Assembly (NCBI GenBank): GCA_000433755.1 | Contig: FR891255.1 | Location: forward strand, 1-60,084 | Origin: Clostridium sp. CAG:465 | GTDB lineage: Bacteria; Bacillota; Clostridia; TANB77; CAG-465 | Direction of reading: 5' to 3' | DNA length: 60,084 nucleotides | Shown: piece after piece, positions 8,544 to 16,820 of the stretch | Layout: every line of letters begins with the position of its first letter | Position numbering within the stretch: position 1 is the first letter of the stretch | Made by a program: the position numbers and the translations under genes | The notes under the pieces: model-generated | What the model was told of the DNA's origin: nothing | The model's input: only the letters and a program-made list of their open reading frames with translations | Databases searched by the model: none

Positions 8544-9920
8544 TTAATACACTATTTTACCTTTTAAATACCATAAATGTTCACTTATTATCTCAACATT
8601 TACTATTTTCCCTATATTTGATTTATCCCCATCAAATATAACTACTTTGTTTTGTGATGTTCTTCCAGTAAGTAATTTATCATTATTTTTGCTTACTCCT
8701 TCAACAAGTACTTTATATGTTTTTCCTATCATTTTTTTGTTATTTTCAGGCAAATATTCCTCATATATTTCTTTTATTCTTTCAAGTCTTCTTACCTTTT
8801 CTTCTTCAGGTGTATTATCTTCCATCTTTTCTGCTCTAGTCCCGACTCTTTTTGAATAAATAAACATATATATTTGATCAAACTTAACTTTTTTTACAAC
8901 ATCTAATGTATCAAGGAAATCTTCTTCTGTTTCACCTGGAAATCCAACAATAATATCTGTTGAAATAGAAATATTTTCATCTGCATTTTTTAACTTATTA
9001 ACAATTTTAAGATAATCTTCTTTTGTATGTTTTCTGTTCATTTCTTTTAATATCTTACTACTTCCAGATTGTAAAGGTAAATGAATTTGCCTTGCAATTT
9101 TTTTTGAACTTTTTATAACATCAATTAACTCATCACTAAAATCCTTTGGGTGAGGTGACATGAACCTAATTATTTCAATTCCATCTATTTTTTCAATATC
9201 TTGCAATAAATTTGGAAAGCTATAATTGGTATCTTTAAAATCATTTCCATATGAATTTACATTCTGACCTAATAGCATTATTTCTTTATATCCTTCTTTT
9301 GCAAGTTTTCTTACATCATTTAATATATCTTCAGGTCTTCTGCTTCTCTCTCTTCCTCTAACATATGGGACTATACAATATGAGCAAAAATTATTACAAC
9401 CATATATTATGCTTACACTAGCTTTATACTTACTATCATATTTTATAGGTACTTCTTCTTCTATTTCATTTGTAACTTCAACAAACTCTATATTTTTCTT
9501 TTTTTCCTTAAGTAAGTCATATAGTTTACTTGGAAAACTATTCATTGCACCAGTTCCTAAAGTTATATCTACAAATCTATATGATTTTTTTATCTTTTCT
9601 ATAATATGTTTTTGCTGTGTCATACAGCCAACCACAACAATATATACATTCTCATTGTTCATTTTATATTTTTTCAAGGTTCCAAGTCTTCCAAATAATG
9701 TATTTTCAGCATTTTCTCTTATACAACAAGTATTAAATAAAATTAAATTTGCTTTTTCTTCATTTTCTTCTCTTTTAAATCCTATACTTTCTAGAATTCC
9801 AGCATATTTACTTGAGTCATTCTCATTCATCGAACACCCCATTGTATCTATATAATATGTTAAATTTTTATCTTCTACTATTTTTTTTATTTTATCTTTA
9901 TAATTATTTGTAAATCTCAT
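8544..9920 (-). CDS. miaB: tRNA-2-methylthio-N6-dimethylallyladenosine synthase MiaB
   Basis: Radical-SAM methylthiotransferase that converts i6A37 to ms2i6A37 in tRNAs reading UNN codons. The N-terminal UPF0004 domain carries three cluster cysteines (TMGCSMN, NTCCIRE, VGCMTQQ). The radical-SAM triad is YGCNNFCSYCIVP, and a C-terminal TRAM domain lies at about 390-458. Length (458) is standard. It marks the end of the conserved core before the accessory island that begins at about 9.9 kb. Confidence 0.96.
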   Translation of the reverse strand: MRFTNNYKDKIKKIVEDKNLTYYIDTMGCSMNENDSSKYAGILESIGFKREENEEKANLILFNTCCIRENAENTLFGRLGTLKKYKMNNENVYIVVVGCMTQQKHIIEKIKKSYRFVDITLGTGAMNSFPSKLYDLLKEKKKNIEFVEVTNEIEEEVPIKYDSKYKASVSIIYGCNNFCSYCIVPYVRGRERSRRPEDILNDVRKLAKEGYKEIMLLGQNVNSYGNDFKDTNYSFPNLLQDIEKIDGIEIIRFMSPHPKDFSDELIDVIKSSKKIARQIHLPLQSGSSKILKEMNRKHTKEDYLKIVNKLKNADENISISTDIIVGFPGETEEDFLDTLDVVKKVKFDQIYMFIYSKRVGTRAEKMEDNTPEEEKVRRLERIKEIYEEYLPENNKKMIGKTYKVLVEGVSKNNDKLLTGRTSQNKVVIFDGDKSNIGKIVNVEIISEHLWYLKGKIVY

Positions 9921-9935
9921 ATCGTTTCTCCTAAT

Positions 9936-10313
9936 TTAATTTTTACATATTATACAATAATTTGATTTACTTTTCAATACACTTTTTAAATATTTCATTT
10001 CTTCATTTACAATTCTTACACCTATACCCTTATATTCAGTATCATTTCCATACTTCTTATTAAATGTTAGATATACATCATCAATAATAAATGATTTTAG
10101 AATTATTATACCATCCATTGTATTAATTTCAAGTCAACATTCTTTAAATTTTTCGTATGTTTCATATTGCATATCAGCAATTTCTTCATCCCCAACATTA
10201 ACTGTAAAATATACATTCACATTTTTGCCGAAGAAATTTATTGATATTTCTCCTTCATACCCAAAGAATTCATTATACTCTAGATTTTCAAAATCTGTAT
10301 TTTTCATTTTCAT
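9936..10313 (-). pseudogene. Small protein gene interrupted by an in-frame TGA (possible DUF6985/immunity remnant)
   Basis: Two reading frames share one phase. 10134-10313 encodes 59 residues ending EKFKEC, then a TGA, then an open frame through 10118 to 9936 (LEINTMDGIIILKSF... CIICKN). Together they would make a protein of about 125 residues. A single TGA in an otherwise continuous frame points to a recent nonsense mutation. The first half has an acidic, strand-rich look (GEISINFFGKNVNVYFTV) reminiscent of DUF6985/DUF2004-like immunity proteins, but this is a weak match by eye. Two separate small genes are possible. Confidence 0.45.
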
Positions 10314-10390
10314 CTTACTTTTATATTAAATTTAACAATAATACAAGCATATTTATTATTCTTATATTAAAACCAATATTCCGTGCATGC

Positions 10391-10580
10391 TTATAAAACT
10401 TTAATATTATTGTTTTGTGTATCTATATAGTTCTGCAGTTCTCTTTCTAATGTAGTTCCCCTTCTATTTAAAACTTCTTTTAGGTTTGGATTAATCTTTT
10501 TTGAACGCGGTTTTTCTTAGGATTAGTCCTAATATTAACGCAAATACTAATAATAGCAACAGCACACCTATATATATCAT
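10391..10580 (-). pseudogene. Small single-span membrane protein gene broken by a frameshift
   Basis: ATG 10580 follows GGAGAAAATT and encodes MIYIGVLLLLLVFALIL, a clear membrane helix, then stops at 10491 after AFKKD. Shifted by one base at the CAAAAAAG run, the frame continues as KKINPNLKEVLNRRG and ERELQNYID to a TAA at 10391. The joined product would be about 63 residues: one helix and a basic cytoplasmic tail. A homopolymer indel (mutation or sequencing error) is the simplest reading. The 29-residue peptide may still be made. No family recognised. Confidence 0.45.
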
Positions 10581-10725
10581 AATTTTCTCCTAGTTTATTA
10601 AATTTTTTCAATATAACATTAAGATATTTTTTTCAATTATTCTTAAAATTGCGTTTGCTGTATTTTAAATAAATTAATAATCTTTTTAGTAAATACACAT
10701 CGTATAATTTTTTAAAACTAATATT

Positions 10726-11247
10726 TTATTTTTTATACTTTTCAGCAAATTTACTTAAATTTTCATTTTGATATGGTATTAACTTTTCATTAAGTCTAGC
10801 CATTAAATGTAACTTTTGATTATTTTTTAATGCAATTATTACCTTTTTAGTGCTTGAATTAAATATATTAAAATTCTTTACAACAATACTTTCAATTTGT
10901 TCATTACTTACAAAGAAATATGATGATGTATCAGCTTTTAATTTTGCTGGAGTTAAAGTTAGCATAACACCTGTTGCATCAAGTGGAATAATTCCAAGAC
11001 CGTTTTCAGTCCAATTTATTAAATAGCCATCACTTTTTCTGTTCATTCCATCTACTAATCCTGATGAAAATGCTACTGCACCAGCAATTGCGCCTCCAAC
11101 AACACCACCTAAAGCTCCAAGAGCTCCATATTTTAGCCCTTCTCTGTTAGTATCTATAAAGCAAAGAAATATACAATTACTTTCTCCTAATCCATTTACG
11201 CTTTCAAATAATTCCTCTACTTTTTCCTTTGTATTAAATTCTTCCAT
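10726..11247 (-). CDS. Glycine-rich hydrophobic-segment protein, unknown function
   Basis: A 173-residue protein. Residues 38-65 form a glycine-zipper-like hydrophobic stretch (GALGALGGVVGGAIAGAVAF) that may insert into membrane. The C-terminal half (QIESIVVKNFNIFNSS, KKVIIALKNNQKLHLM) looks like a small PH-like beta domain. GGAGG precedes the ATG. It is the last intact gene of the island's minus-strand series, 29 bp after a GAD-like gene. No function can be assigned. Confidence 0.6.
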   Translation of the reverse strand: MEEFNTKEKVEELFESVNGLGESNCIFLCFIDTNREGLKYGALGALGGVVGGAIAGAVAFSSGLVDGMNRKSDGYLINWTENGLGIIPLDATGVMLTLTPAKLKADTSSYFFVSNEQIESIVVKNFNIFNSSTKKVIIALKNNQKLHLMARLNEKLIPYQNENLSKFAEKYKK

Positions 11248-11276
11248 TACTATTACCTCCTAAATTTTTACTTACT

Positions 11277-11852
11277 TTATTTAACAATTTGTAATAACAC
11301 TTGATGATGTACTGCACCATTGCCTTTCTTTATATATTTTACATCTTCTCCTCCACCTAAAACTAATGCTGGAGTAAAGAAAAATATATCTTTATAATCA
11401 AGTTTTCCTAATTCTTTTACAGCTTGCTTATATAAATCAGCTCTTAATACATTTTTTATAATATCTTCATCTAGAATATATTTTTCGAAAAATTCTTGAT
11501 AAGAATATCCACAAGCTTCGACTTTTCTGTAATGTATATTTAATAAAGACACATCATTTTCATTATCTTCTAATTTTCTGTAATAGAATATATCTCCGAA
11601 AGCAGTTACTATTATTGGTATTTTATTAAAGTCTTTTTGACCTAGCCATGTATATAAACTGTTCATGTATTCTCTAGGATCAACTACTTTAAGTAAGCCA
11701 TCTCCATATTCGCCAAATCCGTATTCTTCCCATAATTCTATTATTTCCTTTGGTAACATTTGTTTACCAAAGTTTAAAATTTCTTCATCTGGCTTTTGTA
11801 AATTTACTCCTGGTTTAAATTTTTCAATAAATTTGCTAATACAATTACTCAT
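11277..11852 (-). CDS. GAD-like / DUF1851 (Tdi1-type) immunity-like protein
   Basis: Residues about 5-95 match the GAD-like domain: FIEKFKPGVNLQKP, LPKEIIELWEEYGFGEYGDG, LLKVVDPREY and the hallmark VTAFGDIFYYRK. The remainder matches the DUF1851/Tdi1 C-terminal region that often ends in a GGxE-type loop (here VLGGGEDVKYIKKG). These proteins are found as immunity partners of secreted toxins, including T6SS effectors. The start was moved to ATG 11852, because AAGGAGG lies inside the longer frame. It has a paralogue at 15371-16255. No cognate toxin is visible. Confidence 0.75.
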   Translation of the reverse strand: MSNCISKFIEKFKPGVNLQKPDEEILNFGKQMLPKEIIELWEEYGFGEYGDGLLKVVDPREYMNSLYTWLGQKDFNKIPIIVTAFGDIFYYRKLEDNENDVSLLNIHYRKVEACGYSYQEFFEKYILDEDIIKNVLRADLYKQAVKELGKLDYKDIFFFTPALVLGGGEDVKYIKKGNGAVHHQVLLQIVK

Positions 11853-11880
11853 AAAATAACCCTCCTTCCTCATCTAATTA

Positions 11881-12432
11881 CTACTCTGTAACATCATCGT
11901 CATTCCATATACAATAATACTCATCATCATCATCCCAAGGAGTATTACCTTCTGATGGTCCTACATACTTTAATTCATTTTCTCGAATAACAATAGCACA
12001 CATATGCTCTGGCTCCCACGGACATTCTGTCTGTATCACATACCCAATTTCATCAATATTTTCTGGTAATTCAATATAAAGCCCGGGTTTTGTCAGATAT
12101 TTAAGAAGACTTTTCCCTTCTTTATATCCATTTATAACTGGTTCAATATCTCTTGTAATATCATCATATATGCCCATTGCTTTCCATTCCTCATACATAT
12201 AAAGCATAAATTTTGCAAGACCTTCCTGTATTTTTTTAAGCAACTCTTTGTTATTATTTATAGCATTATAGTGTGCGATACATTTCTCAGCATATTCTTT
12301 TGCTACATCAGTATTATCCATTATAGTAATGTCTATTTTCCCTTGAAACAATGACTTGGATTCAAACTTGCCTTCAAGCCATCCTAAGCCATTAACATCT
12401 TCTTTTAAATTATTTAAAATTTCTTTATCCAT
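11881..12432 (-). CDS. DUF6985-like immunity-type protein
   Basis: A 183-residue acidic cytosolic protein. The pattern (beta-rich start FESKSLFQGKIDITIMD, helices AEKCIAHYNAINNNKELLKKIQEGL, then beta strands around LYIELPENIDEIGYVIQTECPWEPEH) fits the DUF6985 family of presumed immunity proteins. This is a judgement by eye. It starts 3 bp after the stop of the upstream gene, so the two are probably translationally coupled. The C-terminus is very acidic (WDDDDEYYCIWNDDD), common among immunity proteins of basic toxins. Confidence 0.5.
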   Translation of the reverse strand: MDKEILNNLKEDVNGLGWLEGKFESKSLFQGKIDITIMDNTDVAKEYAEKCIAHYNAINNNKELLKKIQEGLAKFMLYMYEEWKAMGIYDDITRDIEPVINGYKEGKSLLKYLTKPGLYIELPENIDEIGYVIQTECPWEPEHMCAIVIRENELKYVGPSEGNTPWDDDDEYYCIWNDDDVTE

Positions 12433-12435
12433 AAG

Positions 12436-13200
12436 TTATTCTTCCTCACATTCTTTCCATAATAATTTGCAATAGGCATTATTAAAATCCACATTTTCAT
12501 AATCTCCTACAAATTTAGGATTAATAATTACAGCTTCTTCTTTATCTTTATATAAATGTAATTTTACTTTTTTATTAAAAAATACACCTAATGAACTATA
12601 ATAAATCATTTGGTTTGCAATTCTTACCACTTTATTTTCTTCAGATTCAGGTACATTTTCTATACTTATATCTGGTCTTCCAAATTTACGAAGCCCTCTC
12701 GTATGTAGCCATATATTTCCATCTTCCATTTTTGAAATTAAAATTTTAACATGTGAATATATATCAAGGTTTTTTGAAAATATTTTTTCTGTAAATTCTG
12801 ACGCTGAATATAATGAAAATGTTTGAATATCTAAAACAGCTATTGCTCCTGCATCTATAAATGCTTGTACAACTCCTATTGTGTTTCGTAAATACTTTAA
12901 ATTATCATCTTGCTTAATTTCTCCATTTACAATTGCCCAAACATTTTCTTTTTGTATTTTTTCGTATAATTCTGGCTGTTCCTCTTTTAGTAATTTTCCT
13001 AATGTTCCTCCTATTAAATTATCCATATATTTGCTATGTTTTTCTCGTGTAAGCATATTCATATTTAAACCTTCTGGAACTTCATCTATATTGTGTCGTT
13101 CTCTTGAGATTTCTAACTCTTCTTCTTTTGCTCCGAATATAACATAAAACATTAGTGGATGATAATTAATATCTTCATAATATGGTCTTTCGTAGTTCAT
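12436..13200 (-). CDS. DUF4261-like protein, putative immunity
   Basis: A 254-residue cytosolic protein with no membrane segment. Characteristic stretches are AGAIAVLDIQTFSLYSASEF and IWLHTRGLRKFGRPDISIE, which resemble DUF4261-type proteins of polyimmunity loci. I hold this family name loosely. AAAGGAGG precedes the ATG by 6 bases. It lies mid-operon between SUKH and DUF6985-like genes with short gaps (14 and 3 bp), so an immunity-like role is inferred from neighbours. Confidence 0.5.
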   Translation of the reverse strand: MNYERPYYEDINYHPLMFYVIFGAKEEELEISRERHNIDEVPEGLNMNMLTREKHSKYMDNLIGGTLGKLLKEEQPELYEKIQKENVWAIVNGEIKQDDNLKYLRNTIGVVQAFIDAGAIAVLDIQTFSLYSASEFTEKIFSKNLDIYSHVKILISKMEDGNIWLHTRGLRKFGRPDISIENVPESEENKVVRIANQMIYYSSLGVFFNKKVKLHLYKDKEEAVIINPKFVGDYENVDFNNAYCKLLWKECEEE

Positions 13201-13214
13201 AACGACCTCCTTTT

Positions 13215-13829
13215 TTATAAATAATCTCTTATAAATCTTTCTAATGATTCCTGTCCATCATCGTGTCCTATTATTGAATAGGAATCTACATATTCATCAT
13301 CTATCGCTTTGATTACGAAAAATGGTTTTGTTGTTATTCCTAATTTTAATAGTTCATAGATTTTTTTAGGGTCTTTTTCAAACTTATGTTGTTCAATAAA
13401 TTTATTCATTATTTCTTTATGTTCATATTCTTCATTTATTTTATTAAAATTTTTTATAAAATCATCTTCATCTTTTAGTCTTATAAAACTACATTTTAAA
13501 GTAGCAACTATATTCATAAATTCATCTATATTTCGAGCAACTATTCCACATTCTCCTTCTGTACCAATGTATCCAACTATTTCATCATTTAGAAGTGTCC
13601 ATAATGCTCCTGTTCCTTCTCTAGCAAAAGGTTTTAAATCATAATTTGTTTCTCCTGGTCCCATCAAATCTTCAAGCCAATTTTCATCATTCTCTAAATC
13701 CGTTATCCACTCTGGTCCATATAATTCTATATCACATTCAAAGAATGCATCATTTAATTCCTTATCCTCATATATTAAATCTAAATATTTACTTACTTTT
13801 TTAGGTAAATTAGTATCTTCATATTTCAT
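13215..13829 (-). CDS. SMI1/KNR4 (SUKH)-like immunity protein, second copy
   Basis: A 205-residue protein whose central part (REGTGALWTLLNDEIVGYIG, TEGECGIVARNIDEFMNIVA) matches the late strands and final helix of SUKH proteins. About 75 extra residues follow. I place the start at ATG 13829. The longer in-frame ATG at 13844 would put the GGAG site inside the gene. The start overlaps the end of the upstream SUKH gene, implying coupled translation. SUKH proteins neutralise diverse nuclease and other toxins, but no toxin is present here. Confidence 0.65.
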   Translation of the reverse strand: MKYEDTNLPKKVSKYLDLIYEDKELNDAFFECDIELYGPEWITDLENDENWLEDLMGPGETNYDLKPFAREGTGALWTLLNDEIVGYIGTEGECGIVARNIDEFMNIVATLKCSFIRLKDEDDFIKNFNKINEEYEHKEIMNKFIEQHKFEKDPKKIYELLKLGITTKPFFVIKAIDDEYVDSYSIIGHDDGQESLERFIRDYL

Positions 13830-14223
13830 AATCATTTTCTCCATCTAATTGCTTTTCCCAATTTTTAATAAATTCATATAATGATGTAGCTTTGCAATAA
13901 CTATCTTCTAAACCAGTAGTACAGCAATCTATTGCAAAATATTCATTAGTTGCGAAATTATAACAAAAATGATTTTCTCCTAAATCACCTCCAAAAGCAA
14001 AACAATTAGGAAAATAATTAGAAATTTGATAATCATTATTATAATCTACAAGCTCTTCTAATTTTATAAATTGCATATATGAATTTTTACCTACATCTCC
14101 TTCACCACCGTTATGCTTATGCATAAATTCTAAATAATCACTTGGTAATTGATTACCATTTATTTCTTTTATATTATAATCTGTACTTTCATTAAATTCG
14201 AAATCTTTAAATAATTCTTCCAT
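13819..14223 (-). CDS. SMI1/KNR4 (SUKH) domain immunity protein
   Basis: A compact 134-residue SUKH protein with the full family pattern: LPSDYLEFMHKHNGGEG, then FIKLEELVDYNNDY, then NCFAFGGDLGENHFCYN and the strand YFAIDC. Members are immunity proteins of polymorphic toxin systems. The ATG is preceded by GAAAGG. It overlaps the next SUKH-like gene and lies 6 bp after the DUF2185 gene, as part of one minus-strand transcript. Family call is confident; the target toxin is unknown. Confidence 0.85.
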   Translation of the reverse strand: MEELFKDFEFNESTDYNIKEINGNQLPSDYLEFMHKHNGGEGDVGKNSYMQFIKLEELVDYNNDYQISNYFPNCFAFGGDLGENHFCYNFATNEYFAIDCCTTGLEDSYCKATSLYEFIKNWEKQLDGENDYEI

Positions 14224-14229
14224 AAACTT

Positions 14230-15021
14230 TTAAACCTTTCTTTTCTCCATAAATATTTCTTTATCATTTTTATCTATCTCGAACTCATTAGAAGATATCC
14301 TAATAAGTGCTGTACCTACTGGATTTTCAATATACCCCAAAATATCTGGATCTAATTGGTATACTTCTTGTACACTTACTAATGCAATATTTTTATAATC
14401 GTTATAGTATTCATCGTCTTCATTTCCTGCCATAAACGACCAGCCACTATCATTTTCATTTACAGGCTTATCTCTGCGCATATATCCAATTTTCCAACCT
14501 TCTTCTAATATTTTTTTAGAAAGATACGCCGTTTTATTTAATAGTTTCAATCTATTTTTAATTGGTTCCATATATTGCTCAGAATCTTGAAATTCTGTTA
14601 TTTTTTTATCGTTAATCTCAACATCAGTATTTATTTTATCTATACTTGCCTCCCAAATACTCTTATCATCTGCTTCACTTTTTAATATTACCGCTAGATT
14701 AAATAATTCGTTTTCTGCAACTTCTATTGAAGTTTTGACTTCTTTAATAACTTTGTTTCCTTTATCTCCATAAATATATAATATTACTTGACCATCTGTA
14801 TAAATTGATAACTTTACTGCTCCTAGATTTTGTTCGTCATTGTAAAATACCATAAAGCTAGGTAAATGCGCATTAACGTACCAATCAAATTGAGTTCCAT
14901 TTTTCCCGTTCATATAATAAACTGTGCCGTTTTCTTCTAAATCACTTGGTTTTAATTCTGGTAAGTATTCGTTTATGTTTTGTTTAATTATTTCTTTTAT
15001 TCCATTCAGAATTCTGTTCAT
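14230..15021 (-). CDS. DUF2185 (Imm33-like) domain protein
   Basis: A 263-residue protein of two parts. Residues 1-145 are an unassigned alpha/beta region. Residues about 165-250 form the DUF2185 domain: ILEEGWKIGYMRRDKP, DSGWSFMAGNEDDEYYND and a closing IGYIENPVGTALIR-like strand (DILGYIENPVGTALIR). DUF2185/Imm33 proteins are recurrent immunity-associated proteins. GGAGG precedes ATG 15021. The gene is close-packed between a 92-residue unknown and the SUKH gene. Confidence 0.75.
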   Translation of the reverse strand: MNRILNGIKEIIKQNINEYLPELKPSDLEENGTVYYMNGKNGTQFDWYVNAHLPSFMVFYNDEQNLGAVKLSIYTDGQVILYIYGDKGNKVIKEVKTSIEVAENELFNLAVILKSEADDKSIWEASIDKINTDVEINDKKITEFQDSEQYMEPIKNRLKLLNKTAYLSKKILEEGWKIGYMRRDKPVNENDSGWSFMAGNEDDEYYNDYKNIALVSVQEVYQLDPDILGYIENPVGTALIRISSNEFEIDKNDKEIFMEKRKV

Positions 15022-15033
15022 TTACTATTCCTC

Positions 15034-15309
15034 CTAAAAATTACATGCCAATGTTTGATGATTCTTTTCATCTGTATATTCAGCTTTCCAGTAATGTCTA
15101 TCATTTATTTCTATATAAGTTATCCCTTTTAAATCATTTCGTATTTTTGTTTTAAATGGATATTTTAAAAATATAAAAATATGTTCCCTAGAAGCATTGG
15201 TAAATCCTCCTTCTGATGTTTCAACAATTTCATTTCCAGCTTTTAGCTCTTCTTCTAGAATTTCTTTCAGTTCTATGCTTAATTTATTAATTATCATTTT
15301 ATCTATCAT
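15034..15309 (-). CDS. Small immunity-like protein, unknown family
   Basis: About 91 residues starting at ATG 15309, chosen because GAGGAAAAATATT precedes it, whereas ATG 15324 lacks a ribosome site. Visible pattern: ELKAGNEIVETSEGGF, IFIFLKYPF, then INDRHYWKAEYTD and LACNF. I recall similar short proteins among Firmicute toxin-immunity neighbourhoods but cannot name the family. It is part of the island operon, 13 bp from the DUF2185 gene. Confidence 0.55.
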   Translation of the reverse strand: MIDKMIINKLSIELKEILEEELKAGNEIVETSEGGFTNASREHIFIFLKYPFKTKIRNDLKGITYIEINDRHYWKAEYTDEKNHQTLACNF

Positions 15310-15370
15310 AATATTTTTCCTCATAATATTTTTCTAATTTTATAAACAATTATCTTTCTTTATTGCTTTA

Positions 15371-16255
15371 CTATATTTTTCCAATGAAATTGCTAATTAG
15401 AGAAATATGCTCTTTTATTTTTGCTTTTTTTATATTTTCTACACTTTCTTTACCACCCATAGCAATAAGTGGAACATATCCAAAACATTCATCATATTCA
15501 AGCATACCATATTTATTTAAAGCCTCTTTGTATTTCTTTATATTAAAATCTGTATCGTCAAATTCTCCGTCCAATAAGTCTTCATAAAAAAAATCAAATC
15601 CATCGGATATTACATCGTTTTCTCCATATCTATATTTTATAATACCAATAAATTGGTTCTTTTCCCATGTAATAATATCTCCAAATGCAGTTGCAAAAAT
15701 TGGTATTGAAACATTACCTTGAAAATATGTTTTTTCTATTAATTCCTTATATTCATTTGGATTGATTATTTTTAAATATCCATTATAAAAAGTACCTAAT
15801 CCATAATTTTTCCATATATAAATAATTTTTTGAGGCAATTTTTCTTCATATTGACTTATTAATTTTTCATCAACATCACTAAATTTTATATAATCTTTAA
15901 ATACTTTTTCTAAAATTTCAGCTTGTACTTCATTTTCTATATCTTCCTCAACTTGTTTTCTAGTTTCTTCATAAGAATTAAGTAAATTGTTAAGAAATTC
16001 AATAGTAGTTGGATTATTATGCTCATATAAACTGCAATTCACTTCTTCTGCATTTAACTCATTATATAATCCTAATACAGATTTAATCCCATTATCATCT
16101 ATATAATCACAAGTTAAAATATATTTGTTTTTTTCAATTTTCTGTTTTATCTCTGATATAGATAAATCTTGATATTTTTTTATAATCATAATACATTTTG
16201 CAGGAATATTTGTTTTATTGATTTTTATTCCTATTATAGAATTGTTATTTTCCAT
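15371..16255 (-). CDS. GAD-like / DUF1851 protein with extra N-terminal domain
   Basis: A 294-residue paralogue of the 11277-11852 gene. Residues about 112-200 repeat the GAD-like pattern: KVFKDYIKFSDVDEK, LPQKIIYIWKNYGLGTFYNG, YLKIINPNEY, ATAFGDIITWEK. The C-terminus has the DUF1851-type CFGYVPLIAMGGKESVENI. The N-terminal 100 residues form an added domain (ISEIKQKIEKNKYILTCDY) seen in other Firmicute immunity-like proteins. Probably an immunity protein, without a toxin in the window. Confidence 0.72.
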   Translation of the reverse strand: MENNNSIIGIKINKTNIPAKCIMIIKKYQDLSISEIKQKIEKNKYILTCDYIDDNGIKSVLGLYNELNAEEVNCSLYEHNNPTTIEFLNNLLNSYEETRKQVEEDIENEVQAEILEKVFKDYIKFSDVDEKLISQYEEKLPQKIIYIWKNYGLGTFYNGYLKIINPNEYKELIEKTYFQGNVSIPIFATAFGDIITWEKNQFIGIIKYRYGENDVISDGFDFFYEDLLDGEFDDTDFNIKKYKEALNKYGMLEYDECFGYVPLIAMGGKESVENIKKAKIKEHISLISNFIGKI

Positions 16256-16280
16256 TTATAACATCAACCTTTTTAATTCT

Positions 16281-16598
16281 TTATTCTTCATTCATAAATG
16301 AATCATAAGCATAGCTTTCTATTCCGTCTAACAAATTATCATTTTCATCATATACTTTATATTGCATTTGTATATCCCCTAATGATGTTTCTCCATCTAA
16401 TCCTAGTAAAATAGTATAGAAAACTTCATTCATAACTGAATTTACTAATCCTTTTACTTCATCATTCAATATACTACCTTTTGAAACAATATTTTTTATT
16501 TGATTTCCCACTTGTGTTTCCTTTTCTTTATCAAAATATATTTTTAACATTTCTTGTTTTTCTTTATAACAATTATTAACAAATTCTTCTGCAGTCAT
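16281..16598 (-). CDS. Small immunity-like protein, unknown family
   Basis: A 105-residue acidic protein: helical first half (EEFVNNCYKEKQEMLKIYF), then the recognisable strand motif ILLGLDGETSLGDIQMQYKV followed by YDENDNLLDG. I have seen this LLGLDGxxSxGxIQ pattern in small proteins of toxin-immunity loci but cannot give a family name. AAAAGGAGAG lies before the ATG. The ATG overlaps the stop of a broken frame upstream (TAATG), so translation was originally coupled. Confidence 0.55.
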   Translation of the reverse strand: MTAEEFVNNCYKEKQEMLKIYFDKEKETQVGNQIKNIVSKGSILNDEVKGLVNSVMNEVFYTILLGLDGETSLGDIQMQYKVYDENDNLLDGIESYAYDSFMNEE

Positions 16599-16810
16599 TA
16601 ATCATCTCTCCTTTTAATAACCAATTTGTATTTTTTTCTAAATAATCCATTTCCTTTTAGTTCAAATTTACTATTATTATAGTCACTCAATAATTCCATT
16701 ATATTACTATATGGATAATCATCTGATCTATCATACATGTATTAATTTCCATTAGGATCTTTATAATAGAAATCAATCACATCATCATTTCCTGCACCAG
16801 GATATATCAT
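16598..16810 (-). pseudogene. Broken small gene with an in-frame TAA
   Basis: ATG 16810 opens MIYPGAGNDDVIDFYYKD and PNGN, then TAA (16742-16744). The same frame resumes as YMYDRSDDYPYSNIMELL to a TAA overlapping the ATG of the next gene. Neither half is listed by ORF callers because both are under 60 residues. Upstream, the same phase runs back into the macrodomain remnant. It may be the tail of a longer decayed gene. The product is not recognised. Confidence 0.4.
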
Positions 16811-16820
16811 TATTTTAACA

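Noticed and set aside
9936..10313. TGA read as tryptophan (alternative code)
   Set aside because: yidD and one SUKH gene end in TGA in the expected place, so TGA is a stop in this genome.
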